Shown in pieces: positions 17,046-27,031 of a DNA stretch of 64,000 nucleotides (position 1 is its first letter; every line of letters starts with the position of its first letter). The position numbers and the translations under genes are program-made. Source of the DNA: Acidimicrobiia bacterium (GTDB taxonomy: Bacteria > Actinomycetota > Acidimicrobiia > IMCC26256 > JAOSJM01); contig JAOSJM010000005.1 in NCBI GenBank assembly GCA_027494165.1, positions 1,240,001 to 1,304,000 of the forward strand, in the 5' to 3' direction. The notes under the pieces were generated by a model that saw only the letters and a list, made by a program, of their open reading frames with translations, did not search any database and had not been told where the DNA came from.

Positions 17046-17384
17046 GTGAAGGACCTCACGATCGAGGCCATCCACGGGGCCCTCCGGGGCCTCGCCGCCC
17101 GCCAGCGGCTGATCGCCGAGAACATCGCCAACGTCGAGACCCCGGGGTTCCTCGCCGGGCGCGTGTCCTTCGAGGGCCGTCTCCGGGACGCCGTGCGGGC
17201 GGGCGTCCCGACCGCCGCCGAGCCCGCCGTCACCCGCTCCCTGGCGGCGACGAACCCCAACGGGAACAACGTGCGCCTCGACGACGAGACCGTCGCCCTG
17301 GTCGAGACCCAGCTCCGCTACCAGCTCATGACCGAGGCGATCAGCACCAAGTTCCGCATCCTCCGGGACTCGATGAGCCGGTAG
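17046..17384 (+). CDS. flgB: Flagellar basal-body rod protein FlgB
   Basis: 112 aa proximal rod subunit, exported through the flagellar type III system and assembled on the MS ring. LAARQRLIAENIANVETPGFLAGRVSFEGRL contains the rod-family N-A-N-x-x-T-P-G-(F/Y) motif. The C-terminus LVETQLRYQLMTEAISTKFRILRDSM is the second rod helix. GTG 17046 has no strong SD. It is the first gene of a tightly packed operon running to flgE. Confidence 0.95.
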   Translation: MKDLTIEAIHGALRGLAARQRLIAENIANVETPGFLAGRVSFEGRLRDAVRAGVPTAAEPAVTRSLAATNPNGNNVRLDDETVALVETQLRYQLMTEAISTKFRILRDSMSR

Positions 17385-17389
17385 GGGCG

Positions 17390-17800
17390 ATGGCGATCTT
17401 CGGCACCCTCCAGACCGCGGGCTCCGGCCTCACCGTGTACCGGACGTGGCTCGACGCGGTCGCCGACAACGTGGCCAACATCAACACGGTCACCTCGACC
17501 GACGACGAGGCGTTCCGGGCCCGCTTCGTCGTGGCCCAGGCCCGCCAGGCCGAGAGCGCGTCGGGCGTGGGCGGGGTCGACGTGCTCGGCGTCGTCTTCG
17601 GCGACCCCGAGGGCCGGCTCCTCTACGACCCCGGCCACCCCCTCGCCGACGAGGAGGGGCTGGTGCGCGCCCCCGACATCGACCTCGGGGACCAGATGGT
17701 CCAGATGATGCTCGCCCAGCGGGCCTACCAGGCCAACCTCGCCGTGATCGACCGGGCCCGCGACGCGTACCAGCAGGCGATCGCGATCGGGAGGCGCTGA
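17390..17800 (+). CDS. flgC: Flagellar basal-body rod protein FlgC
   Basis: 136 aa rod subunit. It begins MAIFGTLQTAGSGLTVYRTWLDAVADNVANINTV, the rod N-terminal helix with the N-x-A-N-x-N-T motif. It ends with the FlgC-type QMVQMMLAQRAYQANLAVIDRARDAYQQAIAIGR. ATG 17390 lies 5 nt after flgB within GGGGCG. It joins FlgB and FliE in the rod base. Confidence 0.95.
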   Translation: MAIFGTLQTAGSGLTVYRTWLDAVADNVANINTVTSTDDEAFRARFVVAQARQAESASGVGGVDVLGVVFGDPEGRLLYDPGHPLADEEGLVRAPDIDLGDQMVQMMLAQRAYQANLAVIDRARDAYQQAIAIGRR

Positions 17801-17802
17801 CC

Positions 17803-18111
17803 ATGGCCGTCGCACCCATCGGCTCCCTGGGGCCGCTCGCCAACCTCGGCATCCCGCCGGTCAAGGCCCCGTCCTCGCCCACCACCGAGGGTCGCGACTT
17901 CGGTCGGGTCGTCGTCGACGCCCTCGAGAGCCTGCAGGCCCTCCACGGCAAGGCCGACGGCCTCGCGGTCGAGGCCGCCACCGGGGACCTCACGGACGTC
18001 CACGACTACACGATCGCCGCGGCCGAGGCGTCGCTCGCCACCGAGCTGACGGTGGCCGTGCGCAACCGGGCCGTCGAGGCCTTCAACGAGATCATGAGGA
18101 TGCAGATCTGA
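17803..18111 (+). CDS. fliE: Flagellar hook-basal body protein FliE
   Basis: 102 aa, the normal size. FliE links the MS ring to the rod and is among the earliest exported proteins. The C-terminal half shows the family pattern (DVHDYTIAAAEASLATELTVAVRNRAVEAFNEIMRMQI). It begins 2 nt after flgC, and its stop overlaps the fliF start as TGATG, implying coupled translation. Confidence 0.94.
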   Translation: MAVAPIGSLGPLANLGIPPVKAPSSPTTEGRDFGRVVVDALESLQALHGKADGLAVEAATGDLTDVHDYTIAAAEASLATELTVAVRNRAVEAFNEIMRMQI

Positions 18112-19736
18112 TGGCCGCGATCGACCTCGACCGGATCAAGCGTCAGGGCACCCGGCTCCTCTCCGGCTTCACCACGGGCCAGAAGGTCGTCACCGGCATC
18201 GCGGTGCTCTCCCTCGTCCTCGGCGGCCTGTTCTTCACCCGCTGGGCCTCGGAGCCGAGCTACGGGACCCTCTACACCGACCTCGATCCGGCCGACGCGG
18301 CCGAGATCACCGACCGCCTCTCGTCGGAGGGTGTGGGCTACCGGCTCGAGGACGGTGGCCGCACCGTCCTCGCTCCTCGCGACCGCATCTACCAGCTCCG
18401 GCTGGACCTGAGCGCCGACGGCCTCCCGAGCGGGGGCGCCGAGGGCTTCTCGCTCCTCGACAAGCAGGGCATCACGACCTCCGAGTTCCGCCAGCGGGTC
18501 GACTACCAGCGGGCCCTGCAGGGCGAGCTCGCCCGCACGATCTCGGCCATCGAGGACGTGAGCTCGGCTTCGGTGCACCTCGTGATCCCCGAGCAGGACG
18601 TCTTCTCCGACGACGCCGAGAAGCCGAGCGCCTCGGTGCTCGTGAAGACCCGCTCCGGGAGCTCGCTCTCGTCGACCCAGGTCCAGGCCGTGGTCCACCT
18701 GGTGGCATCGAGCGTCGCCCGCATGCAGCCCGAGGACGTCACGGTCGCCGACACCAGCGGGCGGGTGCTCTCGGCCGCGGGCCAGGAGCTCGGCGGAGCA
18801 GGCGGCGTCCACGCCACCGAGACCGCGGAGTTCGAGACCCGGCTGGCGTCGTCGGTGCAGGACATGCTCGCTCCGGTCATCGGCCCGGGCAACGCCGTCG
18901 TACGGGTGTCGGCCGTGCTCGACTACGACGCCAGGGCGACGACGACCGAGCGCTACCAGAACGGTCTCGGGACCGAGGCCGGCGTCGAGGGTCAGCCGAT
19001 CGCTCCCCAACCGGGGCAGGAGTCCACGTCGACCGAGACCTACACCGGACCCGCGAGCGGGGCCACCGGCATCCTCGGACCGGACGGGACGGCCACGGGG
19101 TCCACGGGCGAGACGAACTACGAGAAGAGCGAGACCAGCGTCCAGTACGTCTACGACAAGGTCACCGAACAGGTCCGCACCGCCCCCGGATCGGTGGAGC
19201 GGATGTCCGTGGCCGTCATCCTCGACTCCGAGGCCGTGGACGAGGCGGACGTCGCCTCGATCCAGAACGCGGTGCAGGCAGCCGTGGGCTTCGACCTCGA
19301 CCGGGGCGACGCCATCCAGGTCACCCGCATGGAGTTCGACGACTCCGTGGCCGAGGCGGCCGAGAAGGAGCTCGCCGCGGCCGAGGCGGCGAAGAAGCGC
19401 AGCGACATGATGTCGCTCATCCGCATGGTGGCCGCCCTGCTCGTCGTCGCCGTCGTGCTCTTCCTGGCCTGGCGCAGCATGCGCAAGGCGGCCAAGCAGC
19501 GGGTGCCGCTGCGCGTGCCGCTCGACCTGCGGGAGCTGGAGGCGGCCCACAGCGCCGCCGACGGCCCGTCGCTTCCCGAGCTGACCCCGGAGGCCCCGGC
19601 CATGCCCCAGCTCCAGATCCCGCCCGAGCAGCTCGAGTCGGCCCGGGTCGAGTCCGAGGTCGGCGAGCTCATCGACCGGCAGCCGGACGAGGTCGCCGCG
19701 ACCCTGCGGACCTGGCTGGCGGACCGGAGGTCGTAG
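18111..19736 (+). CDS. fliF: Flagellar MS-ring protein FliF
   Basis: 541 aa. It forms the MS ring in the cytoplasmic membrane that carries the rod, export gate and C ring. A first membrane helix (VVTGIAVLSLVLGGLFFTRWA, about 31-51) precedes the YscJ/FliF domain, with VGYRLEDGGRTVLAPRDRIYQLRLDLSADGLP, then RVDYQRALQGELARTISAIEDV. The periplasmic collar with Thr/Gly-rich loops follows. A second helix (MVAALLVVAVVLFLAWRSM) comes before the FliG-binding tail. Length and order are typical. Confidence 0.96.
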   Translation: MAAIDLDRIKRQGTRLLSGFTTGQKVVTGIAVLSLVLGGLFFTRWASEPSYGTLYTDLDPADAAEITDRLSSEGVGYRLEDGGRTVLAPRDRIYQLRLDLSADGLPSGGAEGFSLLDKQGITTSEFRQRVDYQRALQGELARTISAIEDVSSASVHLVIPEQDVFSDDAEKPSASVLVKTRSGSSLSSTQVQAVVHLVASSVARMQPEDVTVADTSGRVLSAAGQELGGAGGVHATETAEFETRLASSVQDMLAPVIGPGNAVVRVSAVLDYDARATTTERYQNGLGTEAGVEGQPIAPQPGQESTSTETYTGPASGATGILGPDGTATGSTGETNYEKSETSVQYVYDKVTEQVRTAPGSVERMSVAVILDSEAVDEADVASIQNAVQAAVGFDLDRGDAIQVTRMEFDDSVAEAAEKELAAAEAAKKRSDMMSLIRMVAALLVVAVVLFLAWRSMRKAAKQRVPLRVPLDLRELEAAHSAADGPSLPELTPEAPAMPQLQIPPEQLESARVESEVGELIDRQPDEVAATLRTWLADRRS

Positions 19737-20747
19737 GTGGCCGTCACCCGGCAGCTCAACGGCGTGCAGAAGGCCGCCATCCTGCTCATGCAGATGGGCA
19801 AGGAGCGGTCGGCCGCGGTCCTCCGCCAGCTCCGCGAGGCCGAGGTCTCCGAGATCATGGCCGAGGTCGCCCGGCTCGAGAGCGTGCAGCCCGAGCAGGT
19901 CGACGACATCCTCGAGGAGTTCCGCGATCGGGTGACGGCCCGCCGGCACGTCGCCCAGGGCGGGTTCGACGCGGCCCGGGAGCTGCTCGAGGAGAGCCTC
20001 GGCACCGAGAAGGCCCACGAGATCCTCGAGAGCCTCGGCGCCACCCTCGTCAAGGCGCCCTTCGAGTTCCTCCAGCGTGCCGATCCGCGGCAGGTCCTCA
20101 CCTACCTCCAGGAGGAGCAGCCCCAGACCATCGCCCTCGTCCTGGCGCACATGAACCCCGACTCCGGGGCGATGGTGCTCGGCGCGCTCCCCGAGGAGCT
20201 CCAGCGCGACGTCGCCCGCCGGCTGGCGACGATGGACCGCACGTCTCCCGACGTCATCGCCCAGCTCGAGGCGATCCTGGAGCCGAAGCTCTCGTCGGTG
20301 ATCCAGTCCTCGGACATGACGAACGTCGGCGGGGTGCAGTGCCTGGTCGACGTCATCAACCGCTCGGACCGGGCGACCGAGCGCCTGATCCTCGAGGGCC
20401 TCGAGCAGTACGACCCCGAGCTGGCCGACGAGGTCCGCAGCCGGATGTTCGTGTTCGAGGACATCGTCAGCCTCGACGACCGCTCGGTCCAGCTCGTCCT
20501 CCGGCAGGTGGACTCCAAGGAGCTCGCCGTGGCGCTCAAGGGCGTCCAGAACGTCGTGCGCGACAAGATCATGCGCAACATGTCCGAGCGGGCCGCGGCG
20601 AACCTCGCCGAGGAGATCGAGCTGCTCGGACCGATGCGCCTCAAGACGGTCGAGGAGGCCCAGGGCGCCGTCGTCCGGGTGATCCGCGCCCTCGAGGAAG
20701 CCGGGCAGATCGTCGTCTCCCGGAGCAGCGATGAGTTCGTCGACTGA
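19737..20747 (+). CDS. fliG: Flagellar motor switch protein FliG
   Basis: 336 aa C-ring rotor protein that interacts with MotA for torque and with FliF and FliM. The N-terminal part is LNGVQKAAILLMQMGKERSAAVLRQL. EHPQT-like EEQPQTIALVLAHM is in the middle domain. The C-terminal torque helix FVFEDIVSLDDRSVQLVLRQVDSKELAVALKG retains the charged residues expected of the motor interface, followed by SERAAANLAEEIELLGPMR. GTG 19737 abuts the fliF stop. The fliH start lies 17 nt inside this gene. Confidence 0.96.
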   Translation: MAVTRQLNGVQKAAILLMQMGKERSAAVLRQLREAEVSEIMAEVARLESVQPEQVDDILEEFRDRVTARRHVAQGGFDAARELLEESLGTEKAHEILESLGATLVKAPFEFLQRADPRQVLTYLQEEQPQTIALVLAHMNPDSGAMVLGALPEELQRDVARRLATMDRTSPDVIAQLEAILEPKLSSVIQSSDMTNVGGVQCLVDVINRSDRATERLILEGLEQYDPELADEVRSRMFVFEDIVSLDDRSVQLVLRQVDSKELAVALKGVQNVVRDKIMRNMSERAAANLAEEIELLGPMRLKTVEEAQGAVVRVIRALEEAGQIVVSRSSDEFVD

Positions 20748-21432
20748 CGCCGTCCGCGGCCGGGTGCTGCGCGGCGACGCCGCCGCCGAGGCGCTCGCCG
20801 CGTCCTTCGAGCTGGCGGCCCTGGCGACGCGCCCGCTCGGCGACGGGGACATCGTCGTGGACCCCGGCCTGGTGGAGGAGGCGGCCGAGCAGGGCCGGCG
20901 CCACGGCTACGAGGACGGATACGCGGCGGGGCACGCCCAGGGCTACGCCGACGGGCGCGACGCCGCCCTCGCCGCCGTGCGCGAGGAGGTCGAGCGGGCC
21001 GAGCGCGAGCGGGACGCTCGGATGGCGACCGCGCTGGAGGCCCTCGACCGGCTGGCCCGCGACTTCGAGGGCCGCGTGGCCGCGACCTTCGAGACCCTGG
21101 AGGGACGCCTGTCCACCGCGGCCTTCGAGCTGACCGAGAGCCTCTTCCGGCGCGAGCTGGCCCTCGGTCGCTCCCCCGGGCTGGACGCCGTGGCACGGGC
21201 CCTGGAGCTCGCCCCCGCCCGGCTCCCCCTCGTCGTCCGGCTCAGCCCGGCCGACGCCGAGACCGTCGGCGACCCCGGCGCGCTCGCGCCCGGGCGCGAC
21301 TTGCGGCTCGTCGCCGACCCCGAGCTCCAGCCGGGCGACTGCGTCGTCGACGCCGGGGCGATGCACATCGACGCGACGTTCGGGGCCGCGCTCGAACGGG
21401 TCCGGCGGCTCCTCTGCGAGGAGGACGCGTGA
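20731..21432 (+). CDS. fliH: Flagellar assembly protein FliH
   Basis: 233 aa regulator and stator-like subunit of the export ATPase FliI, attaching it to FliN in the C ring. It has the FliH-typical Gly-rich helix GYEDGYAAGHAQGYADGRDAA (GxxxG repeats, about residues 53-72), a coiled-coil middle, and a C-terminal domain (RLVADPELQPGDCVVDAG...IDATFGAALERVRRLL). It overlaps fliG by 17 nt and fliI by 4 nt (GTGA). Confidence 0.92.
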   Translation: MSSSTDAVRGRVLRGDAAAEALAASFELAALATRPLGDGDIVVDPGLVEEAAEQGRRHGYEDGYAAGHAQGYADGRDAALAAVREEVERAERERDARMATALEALDRLARDFEGRVAATFETLEGRLSTAAFELTESLFRRELALGRSPGLDAVARALELAPARLPLVVRLSPADAETVGDPGALAPGRDLRLVADPELQPGDCVVDAGAMHIDATFGAALERVRRLLCEEDA

Positions 21433-22750
21433 GGCTCGAGGACCGCCTCCCCGCCGCCCTCCGCGCTGCCCGGCCCCGGGCCACCGGCCGGGTCCGATCC
21501 GTGGTCGGCCTCCAGCTCGAGGTCGAGGGGATCGAGGCCGCGATCGGTGAGGCGGTGCACGTCACGACGGCCGGCGGTCCCCTGGCCGCCGAGGTCGTGG
21601 CCGTGCGCGAGCACGGCCTGGTCTGCATGCCCCTGGGCGAGCTCGACGGGGTGCGGGCCGGGGCCGTGGTCACGTCGGCGGACCGGCCGGCGACGGTCCG
21701 CGTGGGGCCGGAGCTCCTCGGCCGGGTCCTCGACGGGCTCGGGCGCCCGCTCGACGGTCGGCCGCTCCCCCCGTCGACCGTCGAGGTCCCCGTGGCCGGG
21801 AGCGCCCCGCACCCCCTCCGGCGGGCGCCGGTGGCGCGAGCGCTCCCGCTGGGGATCCGGGCGATCGACACGCTGGTTCCGTGCGGGCGGGGCCAGCGAG
21901 TCGGGATCTTCGCCGGTTCCGGGGTCGGCAAGTCGAGCGTGCTGTCGATGATCGCCCGGGGCACCGAGGCCTCGGTCTCGGTCATCGCGCTGGTCGGAGA
22001 GCGCGGTCGCGAGGTCCGGGAGTTCATCGAGGGCGACCTGGGACCCGCCGGCCTGGCTCGATCCGTCGTCGTCGTGGCGACCTCCGACGAGCCGGCGCTG
22101 GTCCGGCTCCGGGCCGCCTTCACGGCCACCCGGATCGCCGAGTGGTTCCGGGATCGGGGCGAGGACGTCGTCCTGATGATGGACAGCCTGACCCGCTTCG
22201 CCATGGCCCAGCGTGAGGTGGGCCTCTCGGCGGGTGAACCCCCGCGACACGGGGCTACCCGCCGTCGGTGTTCGCGCTCCTCGCCAAGCTGCTGGAACGG
22301 GCGGGTGCCGGCGAGCGCGGCAGCATCACCGGTCTCTACACCGTCCTCGTCGAGGGTGACGACATGAACGAGCCCGTCGGCGACGCCGCCCGGTCGATCC
22401 TCGACGGGCACGTCGTGCTCTCCCGGCGCCTCGCCACCGCCGGGCACTTCCCGAGCGTGGAGGTGCTCGAGTCGGTGTCACGGGTCGCCCCGGCCGTCAC
22501 GAACCCCGAGCAGCAGGCCGCGGTGACCGAGCTCCGTCGTCTGCTCGCCGCGTACCGCGACGCCCGGGACCTCATCGAGATCGGCGCGTACGTGGCCGGG
22601 TCGAACGCCCTGGTCGACCGGGCGGTGGAGCGGCGCGAGGCCATCGACCGGTTCCTGCGCCAGGACCTCCACGAGGTCGCGGAGGTGACCGGCAGCTGGG
22701 CCGCGCTCGAGGAGCTCCTCCGGGCCCCGGCCCTCGAGGGGGCAGCATGA
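21429..22750 (+). CDS. fliI: Flagellar export ATPase FliI, one frameshift
   Basis: 440 aa after correction. A hexameric ATPase related to F1-beta that unlocks chaperone-substrate complexes for export. Walker A is GIFAGSGVGKSSVLSMIA. IALVGERGREVREFIE and Walker B VVLMMDSLTRFAMAQREVGL follow. The frame breaks at C5 run 22239-22243. One more C restores [27 protein letters not shown], a strongly conserved stretch. The C-terminal piece continues with GSITGLYTVLVEGDDMNEPVGDAARSILDGHVVLSR. The context (between fliH and fliJ) is canonical. Confidence 0.94.
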
Positions 22751-23181
22751 GGCGCTACCGGTTCCGGCTCGAGACCGTGCTGCGCGTCCGCCGCATCCAG
22801 GAGGAGCAGGCCCGCGCCGCGCTCGTCGTGGCCAACCACGACGTGGCCCGAGCGGCCGCCGCCGTCACGGCCCGCTACGAGCACCTCGCGCGGATGCCCC
22901 GCCCCGACCGCCCGGTGCAGGCCGGGGCCTTCCTCGCGGCCCAGGCTGCGCTGGCCGGCGCCGCCCGGGCCGTCTCCGAGGCGCGCCACTGCCACCGCCG
23001 GGTCGCGGACGTGGCCGACGAGCGCCGCCGGTCCTGGCAGCAGACGGCGACGCGCGTCTCCTCGCTCGAGCGCCTCGACGAGCGCCATCGGGACGAGCAC
23101 GGACGCGAGGTCCGGCGCCAGGAGGACCGGGAGGTCGACGACCTCGTGGTCACGCGGTTCCGGCGCCGGGAGGACCGATGA
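22747..23181 (+). CDS. fliJ: Flagellar export protein FliJ
   Basis: 144 aa, almost entirely a helical hairpin rich in Arg, Glu and Ala. It starts MRRYRFRLETVLRVRRIQEEQAR, the FliJ pattern (F.L..VL..R...E). FliJ sits in the FliI hexamer like the gamma stalk of F1 and passes energy to FlhA. It overlaps fliI by ATGA and the next gene by 4 nt. Confidence 0.88.
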   Translation: MRRYRFRLETVLRVRRIQEEQARAALVVANHDVARAAAAVTARYEHLARMPRPDRPVQAGAFLAAQAALAGAARAVSEARHCHRRVADVADERRRSWQQTATRVSSLERLDERHRDEHGREVRRQEDREVDDLVVTRFRRREDR

Positions 23182-23797
23182 GCACGGGCGTCGGCCTCGC
23201 GGCCGTGGAGTCCCGGATCGCCGAGATCCGGTCCCGGTTCCTCGCGCCGCGAACCGGGCGATCGGACGGAGACTTCGCGGCCGTCCTCGGGCGAGTGGGC
23301 GCGGCGGGAGCGACCGCTCCGACCGGCCGGGCCGCCGGCTCCGCTCGGGGCGACCAGGTCGTGGACGTCGCCCGGCAGTACCTGGGGGTCCCGTACGTGT
23401 ACGGGAGCACCGACCCGTCCGTGGGCCTCGACTGCTCCAGCCTGGTCCAGCTCGTCTACCGCCAGGTCGGGGTCGAGCTGCCCCGGGTCACCTACGACCA
23501 GGTGACCGTGGGCGTGCCGGTCGACCCGGCCGACCTGCGCCCCGGCGACCTCGTGTTCTCGGTGGGCGACCGGGGCGAGCGGGTCCACGGCCACGTGGGC
23601 ATCTACGTGGGGGACGGCAAGTGGATCGTCGCCCCGAAGACCGGCGACGTCGTGAGCATCCGGGACCTCCCCGACGACATCACCGCCATCCGCCGGGTGC
23701 TGCCCCCGACCCCCTCCCCGCCGGACCGCCCGCCTCGCTCGTCACGAGGCAGAACCCCGCGAACCTCGCCACGATCCCGTCCGGAGGTCCAGCATGA
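23178..23797 (+). CDS. NlpC/P60 peptidoglycan endopeptidase in the flagellar operon, one frameshift
   Basis: 206 aa after correction. A papain-fold D,L-endopeptidase that should open peptidoglycan for rod or hook passage; flagellar operons of other groups use a muramidase (FlgJ) for this. Catalytic Cys86 is in GLDCSSLVQLVYRQVG, His139 in RVHGHVGIYVG, and PYVYGSTDPSVG lies before the Cys. No signal peptide is seen, so it is probably exported by the flagellar system itself (inference). The frame breaks at C5 run 23703-23707. One more C gives the tail SLVTRQNPANLATIPSGGPA and a stop that overlaps the fliK start (ATGA). Confidence 0.88.
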
Positions 23798-25221
23798 GGA
23801 TCGAACCCCCGCCGACCCGACGGGGCGACCCCGGGAACCGACGGCCGGGGCCGCCACCGACGTGGCGTCGATGACCGCGGCGGCCTTCGCCGCGCTCATG
23901 GACCGGGTGACGGTCGCGCCCGTCGACCCAGGCACCGAGTCCTCCCCACCCGAGCCCCCGCCGCGTCACGTCGAGCACCCCCAGACCCCGGACCACGCCG
24001 AGCCCCCTCACGGAGGCCCGATGCCGCGCCCGGGACCCCCGCGGGAAGGAGCCTCCCGGTCAGGAGGTCCCGGCGGCCCCCGAGGCGGCCGAGGCCGCTC
24101 CGGTCCCCGGCACCGCCGGGCTCGCGACCCCGGGCCCTGCCCTCGAGACCGCCGGGACCACGGACCTCTCGGCGGCGCCGGCGACCACGGCGCCGATCGC
24201 GATCGCCGGCACGGCCGACGGGCTCCCCGCGACCGGGCCGGTCGTCGGCGCGCACCGCCGACCCGTCGACGCCGGACCCGGGCCCACCGACGGACCCGGG
24301 CCGGCCGCGGCGGACTCCCTGGCGGAACCGCCCTCGGAGCCCGCCGCCCCCGCCGTGGTCCCCGGAGCCCGCACCGAGCGGTCCGACGTCCCCCGGTCGG
24401 CCCGGACCCGGGCCCCGGAGCCGACATCACGCTCGACGAGCCGGGCCCGACCACCGGGACCGCCGACGAGCCCGCACCACGGGCCCCCCGCGCCGAGGCG
24501 TCCACGCCGGCGGCCGTCGAGGGAGCGCAGGGCCGGCCCACGATGCCCCGCGCCGACACCGACCCGAGCCCGCATCCCCGCGCGGTCGGGCCCGCCGATC
24601 CCGCCGTCCCCGCCGATCCGGCGACGTCCGGGGCCTTCGGGCCCGCCGAGCCCACCGCACGCCCGGAGTCCCCGGTCGGCACCCACGCGCCGGGGCTCCG
24701 GCACGGGCCCGGTACGGGTGCGGAGGGTGCACTTGCGATCGGCGAGGTGCGCGCCCGGGACCGGGGCGGTGCGACCGGCGTCGGGGACCCCTCTCCCGCT
24801 CCGCCTCCCCCTGCCCACCCAGCTCGTCTCGACCGTGCTCCCCCTCCGGCACCGCCCGGACGGGACCTACCGGACCGTGCTGGAGCTCAACCCGCCCGAG
24901 CTGGGCCGGGTGCAGGTCGAGATCCGCCTGCACCACGGGGCGCTGAGCCTCCACCTGCGGGCCGAGGACGACGGCACCGGGGCGCTCCTGCGGGCCTCGG
25001 CCGGAGAGCTCCGCGCCCAGCTCGAGGCCGGTGGTGTCCGGACCGGCACCCTCGTCGTGGACCTCGGGGGCGAGTCGCTCGCCGGGCCCTTCGACCGCCA
25101 CGACCGGGAGCGGTCCGGCCCGGACCGGGGCCCGACCGCTCCCGCCACCCAACCCCCGCCCGAGGCCGCGGTCGCGCCGCGGTCACCCGCCCCCGACACG
25201 CTCGTCGACGTCCTGCTGTGA
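23794..25221 (+). CDS. fliK: Flagellar hook-length control protein FliK, several frameshifts
   Basis: 477 aa after correction. FliK measures hook length and switches export specificity. The long Pro/Ala/Gly-rich linker (about residues 40-330) is typical of the ruler part. The C-terminal switch domain is well conserved: PLPTQLVSTVLPLRHRPDG, YRTVLELNPPELGRVQVEIRL, HHGALSLHL, LRASAGELRAQLEAGGV. The frame must shift at C5 run 23806-23810, twice within 24001-24060, once near 24410 and twice within 24770-24830. The six missing bases keep the total in phase. Order p60-fliK-flgD supports the call. Heavy damage makes the middle sequence uncertain. Confidence 0.82.
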
Positions 25222-25234
25222 GAGGGAAGCCGCT

Positions 25235-25658
25235 GTGCCCACCAACCCCGTCACCGGCGCCGGCGCCACGTCCGGGAGCCCGCTCGCCCCGCAGCTCCAG
25301 CGGGACGACCAGTTCGGCAAGGACACGTTCCTCAAGCTCCTCGTGGCCCAGCTCCGGTACCAGAACCCGCTGCAACCCACCGACCCGGGCGAGTTCCTCA
25401 GCACCTCGGCCCAGTTCACCATGATCGAGAAGCTCACCGAGATCGCCGAGCAGAGCGCCTCGCGCACCGCCACCGAGCGGGTGGTGATGGCGAGCGCGCT
25501 CGTCGGCAAGCGAGTCACCTTCGAGCTCGACGGGGAGACCGACCAGGGGGTCGTGACCTCCCGTCCTGATCGAACCCGACCAGGCGCCGGTCCTGCGCAT
25601 CGGCACCCGGGAGGTCCCGCTGTCGGCGGTCAAGGAGGTGGACGAGCCGCCGGCCTGA
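25235..25658 (+). CDS. flgD: Flagellar hook assembly scaffold FlgD, one frameshift
   Basis: 140 aa after correction, a short FlgD. It caps the growing hook and is later replaced. The core signature is LQRDDQFGKDTFLKLLVAQLRYQNPLQPTDPGEFLSTSAQFTMIEKL, with the F-L-LL--QL--QDP-like motif. One base too many near 25560-25562 disrupts the frame. Removing one C gives TSVLIEPDQAPVLRIGTREVPLSAVKEV and stop TGA 25656-25658. GTG 25235 follows SD GAGAGGGAAG. Confidence 0.9.
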
Positions 25659-25713
25659 TCCGACCACCACCTCCACCGACCGCACCACCCACCCGTCCGG
25701 AAGGAGCACGACC

Positions 25714-26985
25714 ATGCTGCGCTCGATGTTCGCCGGGGTCTCCGGGCTCCGGGGTCACCAGGCGATGATGGACGTCATCGGCAACAACATCTCCAACGTC
25801 AACACCGCCGGCTACAAGGGCGGGCAGGTCATCTTCCAGGACCTGCTGAGCCAGGTGCTCCGAGGCGCCGGCGCCCCCGACGCCACCAACGGCCTGGGCG
25901 GTACGAACCCGTCCCAGGTGGGTCTCGGCGTGCGCCTCGGCAGCGTCATCACGTCCTTCTCCCAGGGGGCATCGCAGCTCACCGGCCGGGCGACAGACCT
26001 GTCGATCCTCGGGGACGGCTTCTTCGTGCTGAAGAACGGCGGGCAGACGCTCTACACCCGGCTCGGAGCCTTCGACTTCGACACCGACGGGCGCCTGGTC
26101 ACCGCGGACGGCGCCATCACCCAGGGATGGCTGGCCGCCAACGGCGTCATCAACACCAACGCTCCCGTCACCGACCTCCAGATGCCGCTGGGCCAGACCA
26201 TGCCCCCGGTCCAGACCACGAGCCTCAGCATCGGCGGCAACATCCCCGCCGACGCCGCGGTGGGTACGGCGATCACGACGTCGATCACCACCTACGACGC
26301 CAACGGCAAGGCCGTCCCGTTCACCTTCACGTTCACGAAGACCGCGGCCGACACCTGGAGCGTGGGGCTCACGGCGCCCGACGCGGGCGGCACCCCGCAG
26401 ACGATCCCGGGGTTCCCGCAGGTCCTGACCTTCAACCCCACCACCGGCCTTCCCACGGCCGGCCTCACCGCCGTCACCCTGAACGCCGCGCTCAACACGC
26501 TGCTGGGCACGAACTTCACCGCGGGCACGATCGCCATCGACCTCGGCTCCGCCGGGGACCCCGACGCCCTGCTCCAGTTCGCCGGCTCGAACAGCATGGC
26601 GGCCCTCACCCAGGACGGCGCGGCCATCGGGTTCCTGCGGTCGTTCTCGATCGGGTCCGACGGGGTGGTCACGGGCGTCTTCTCGAACGGCCGGACCCAG
26701 CCCATCGGCCAGATCGCCCTGGCGACGTTCACCAACCCCGCCGGCCTCGAGAAGTCCGGGTCCTCGAGCTACACCCAGTCGGTGAACTCGGGGCTCCCCA
26801 GCGTCGGCTCGGCGGGCGGCGGCGGGCGAGGCACCCTCTCGGGGGGCACGCTCGAGATGTCCAACGTCGACCTGGCCCAGGAGTTCACGAACCTGATCGT
26901 CGCCCAGCGCGGCTTCCAGGCGAACTCGCGGGTCATCACCTCCTCCGACGAGCTGCTCCAGGACCTGGTGAACCTGAAGCGCTGA
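25714..26985 (+). CDS. flgE: Flagellar hook protein FlgE
   Basis: 423 aa subunit of the flexible hook. MLRSMFAGVSGLRGHQAMMDVIGNNISNVNTAGYKGGQVIFQDLLSQV carries the rod/hook N-terminal motif (A-S-L--Q---D--GNNI-NV-T-GYK). LSILGDGFFVLKNGGQTLYTR and FDFDTDGRLVTADG are FlgE-typical. The C-terminus ends SNVDLAQEFTNLIVAQRGFQANSRVITSSDELLQDLVNLKR. SD GGAAGGAG precedes ATG 25714. It is the last gene of the flgB operon; a strong terminator follows. Confidence 0.95.
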   Translation: MLRSMFAGVSGLRGHQAMMDVIGNNISNVNTAGYKGGQVIFQDLLSQVLRGAGAPDATNGLGGTNPSQVGLGVRLGSVITSFSQGASQLTGRATDLSILGDGFFVLKNGGQTLYTRLGAFDFDTDGRLVTADGAITQGWLAANGVINTNAPVTDLQMPLGQTMPPVQTTSLSIGGNIPADAAVGTAITTSITTYDANGKAVPFTFTFTKTAADTWSVGLTAPDAGGTPQTIPGFPQVLTFNPTTGLPTAGLTAVTLNAALNTLLGTNFTAGTIAIDLGSAGDPDALLQFAGSNSMAALTQDGAAIGFLRSFSIGSDGVVTGVFSNGRTQPIGQIALATFTNPAGLEKSGSSSYTQSVNSGLPSVGSAGGGGRGTLSGGTLEMSNVDLAQEFTNLIVAQRGFQANSRVITSSDELLQDLVNLKR

Positions 26986-27031
26986 CCCCACCTGTCCCCT
27001 CCGAGCGGTTCGACCCCCTTGTGCCGCTCCC

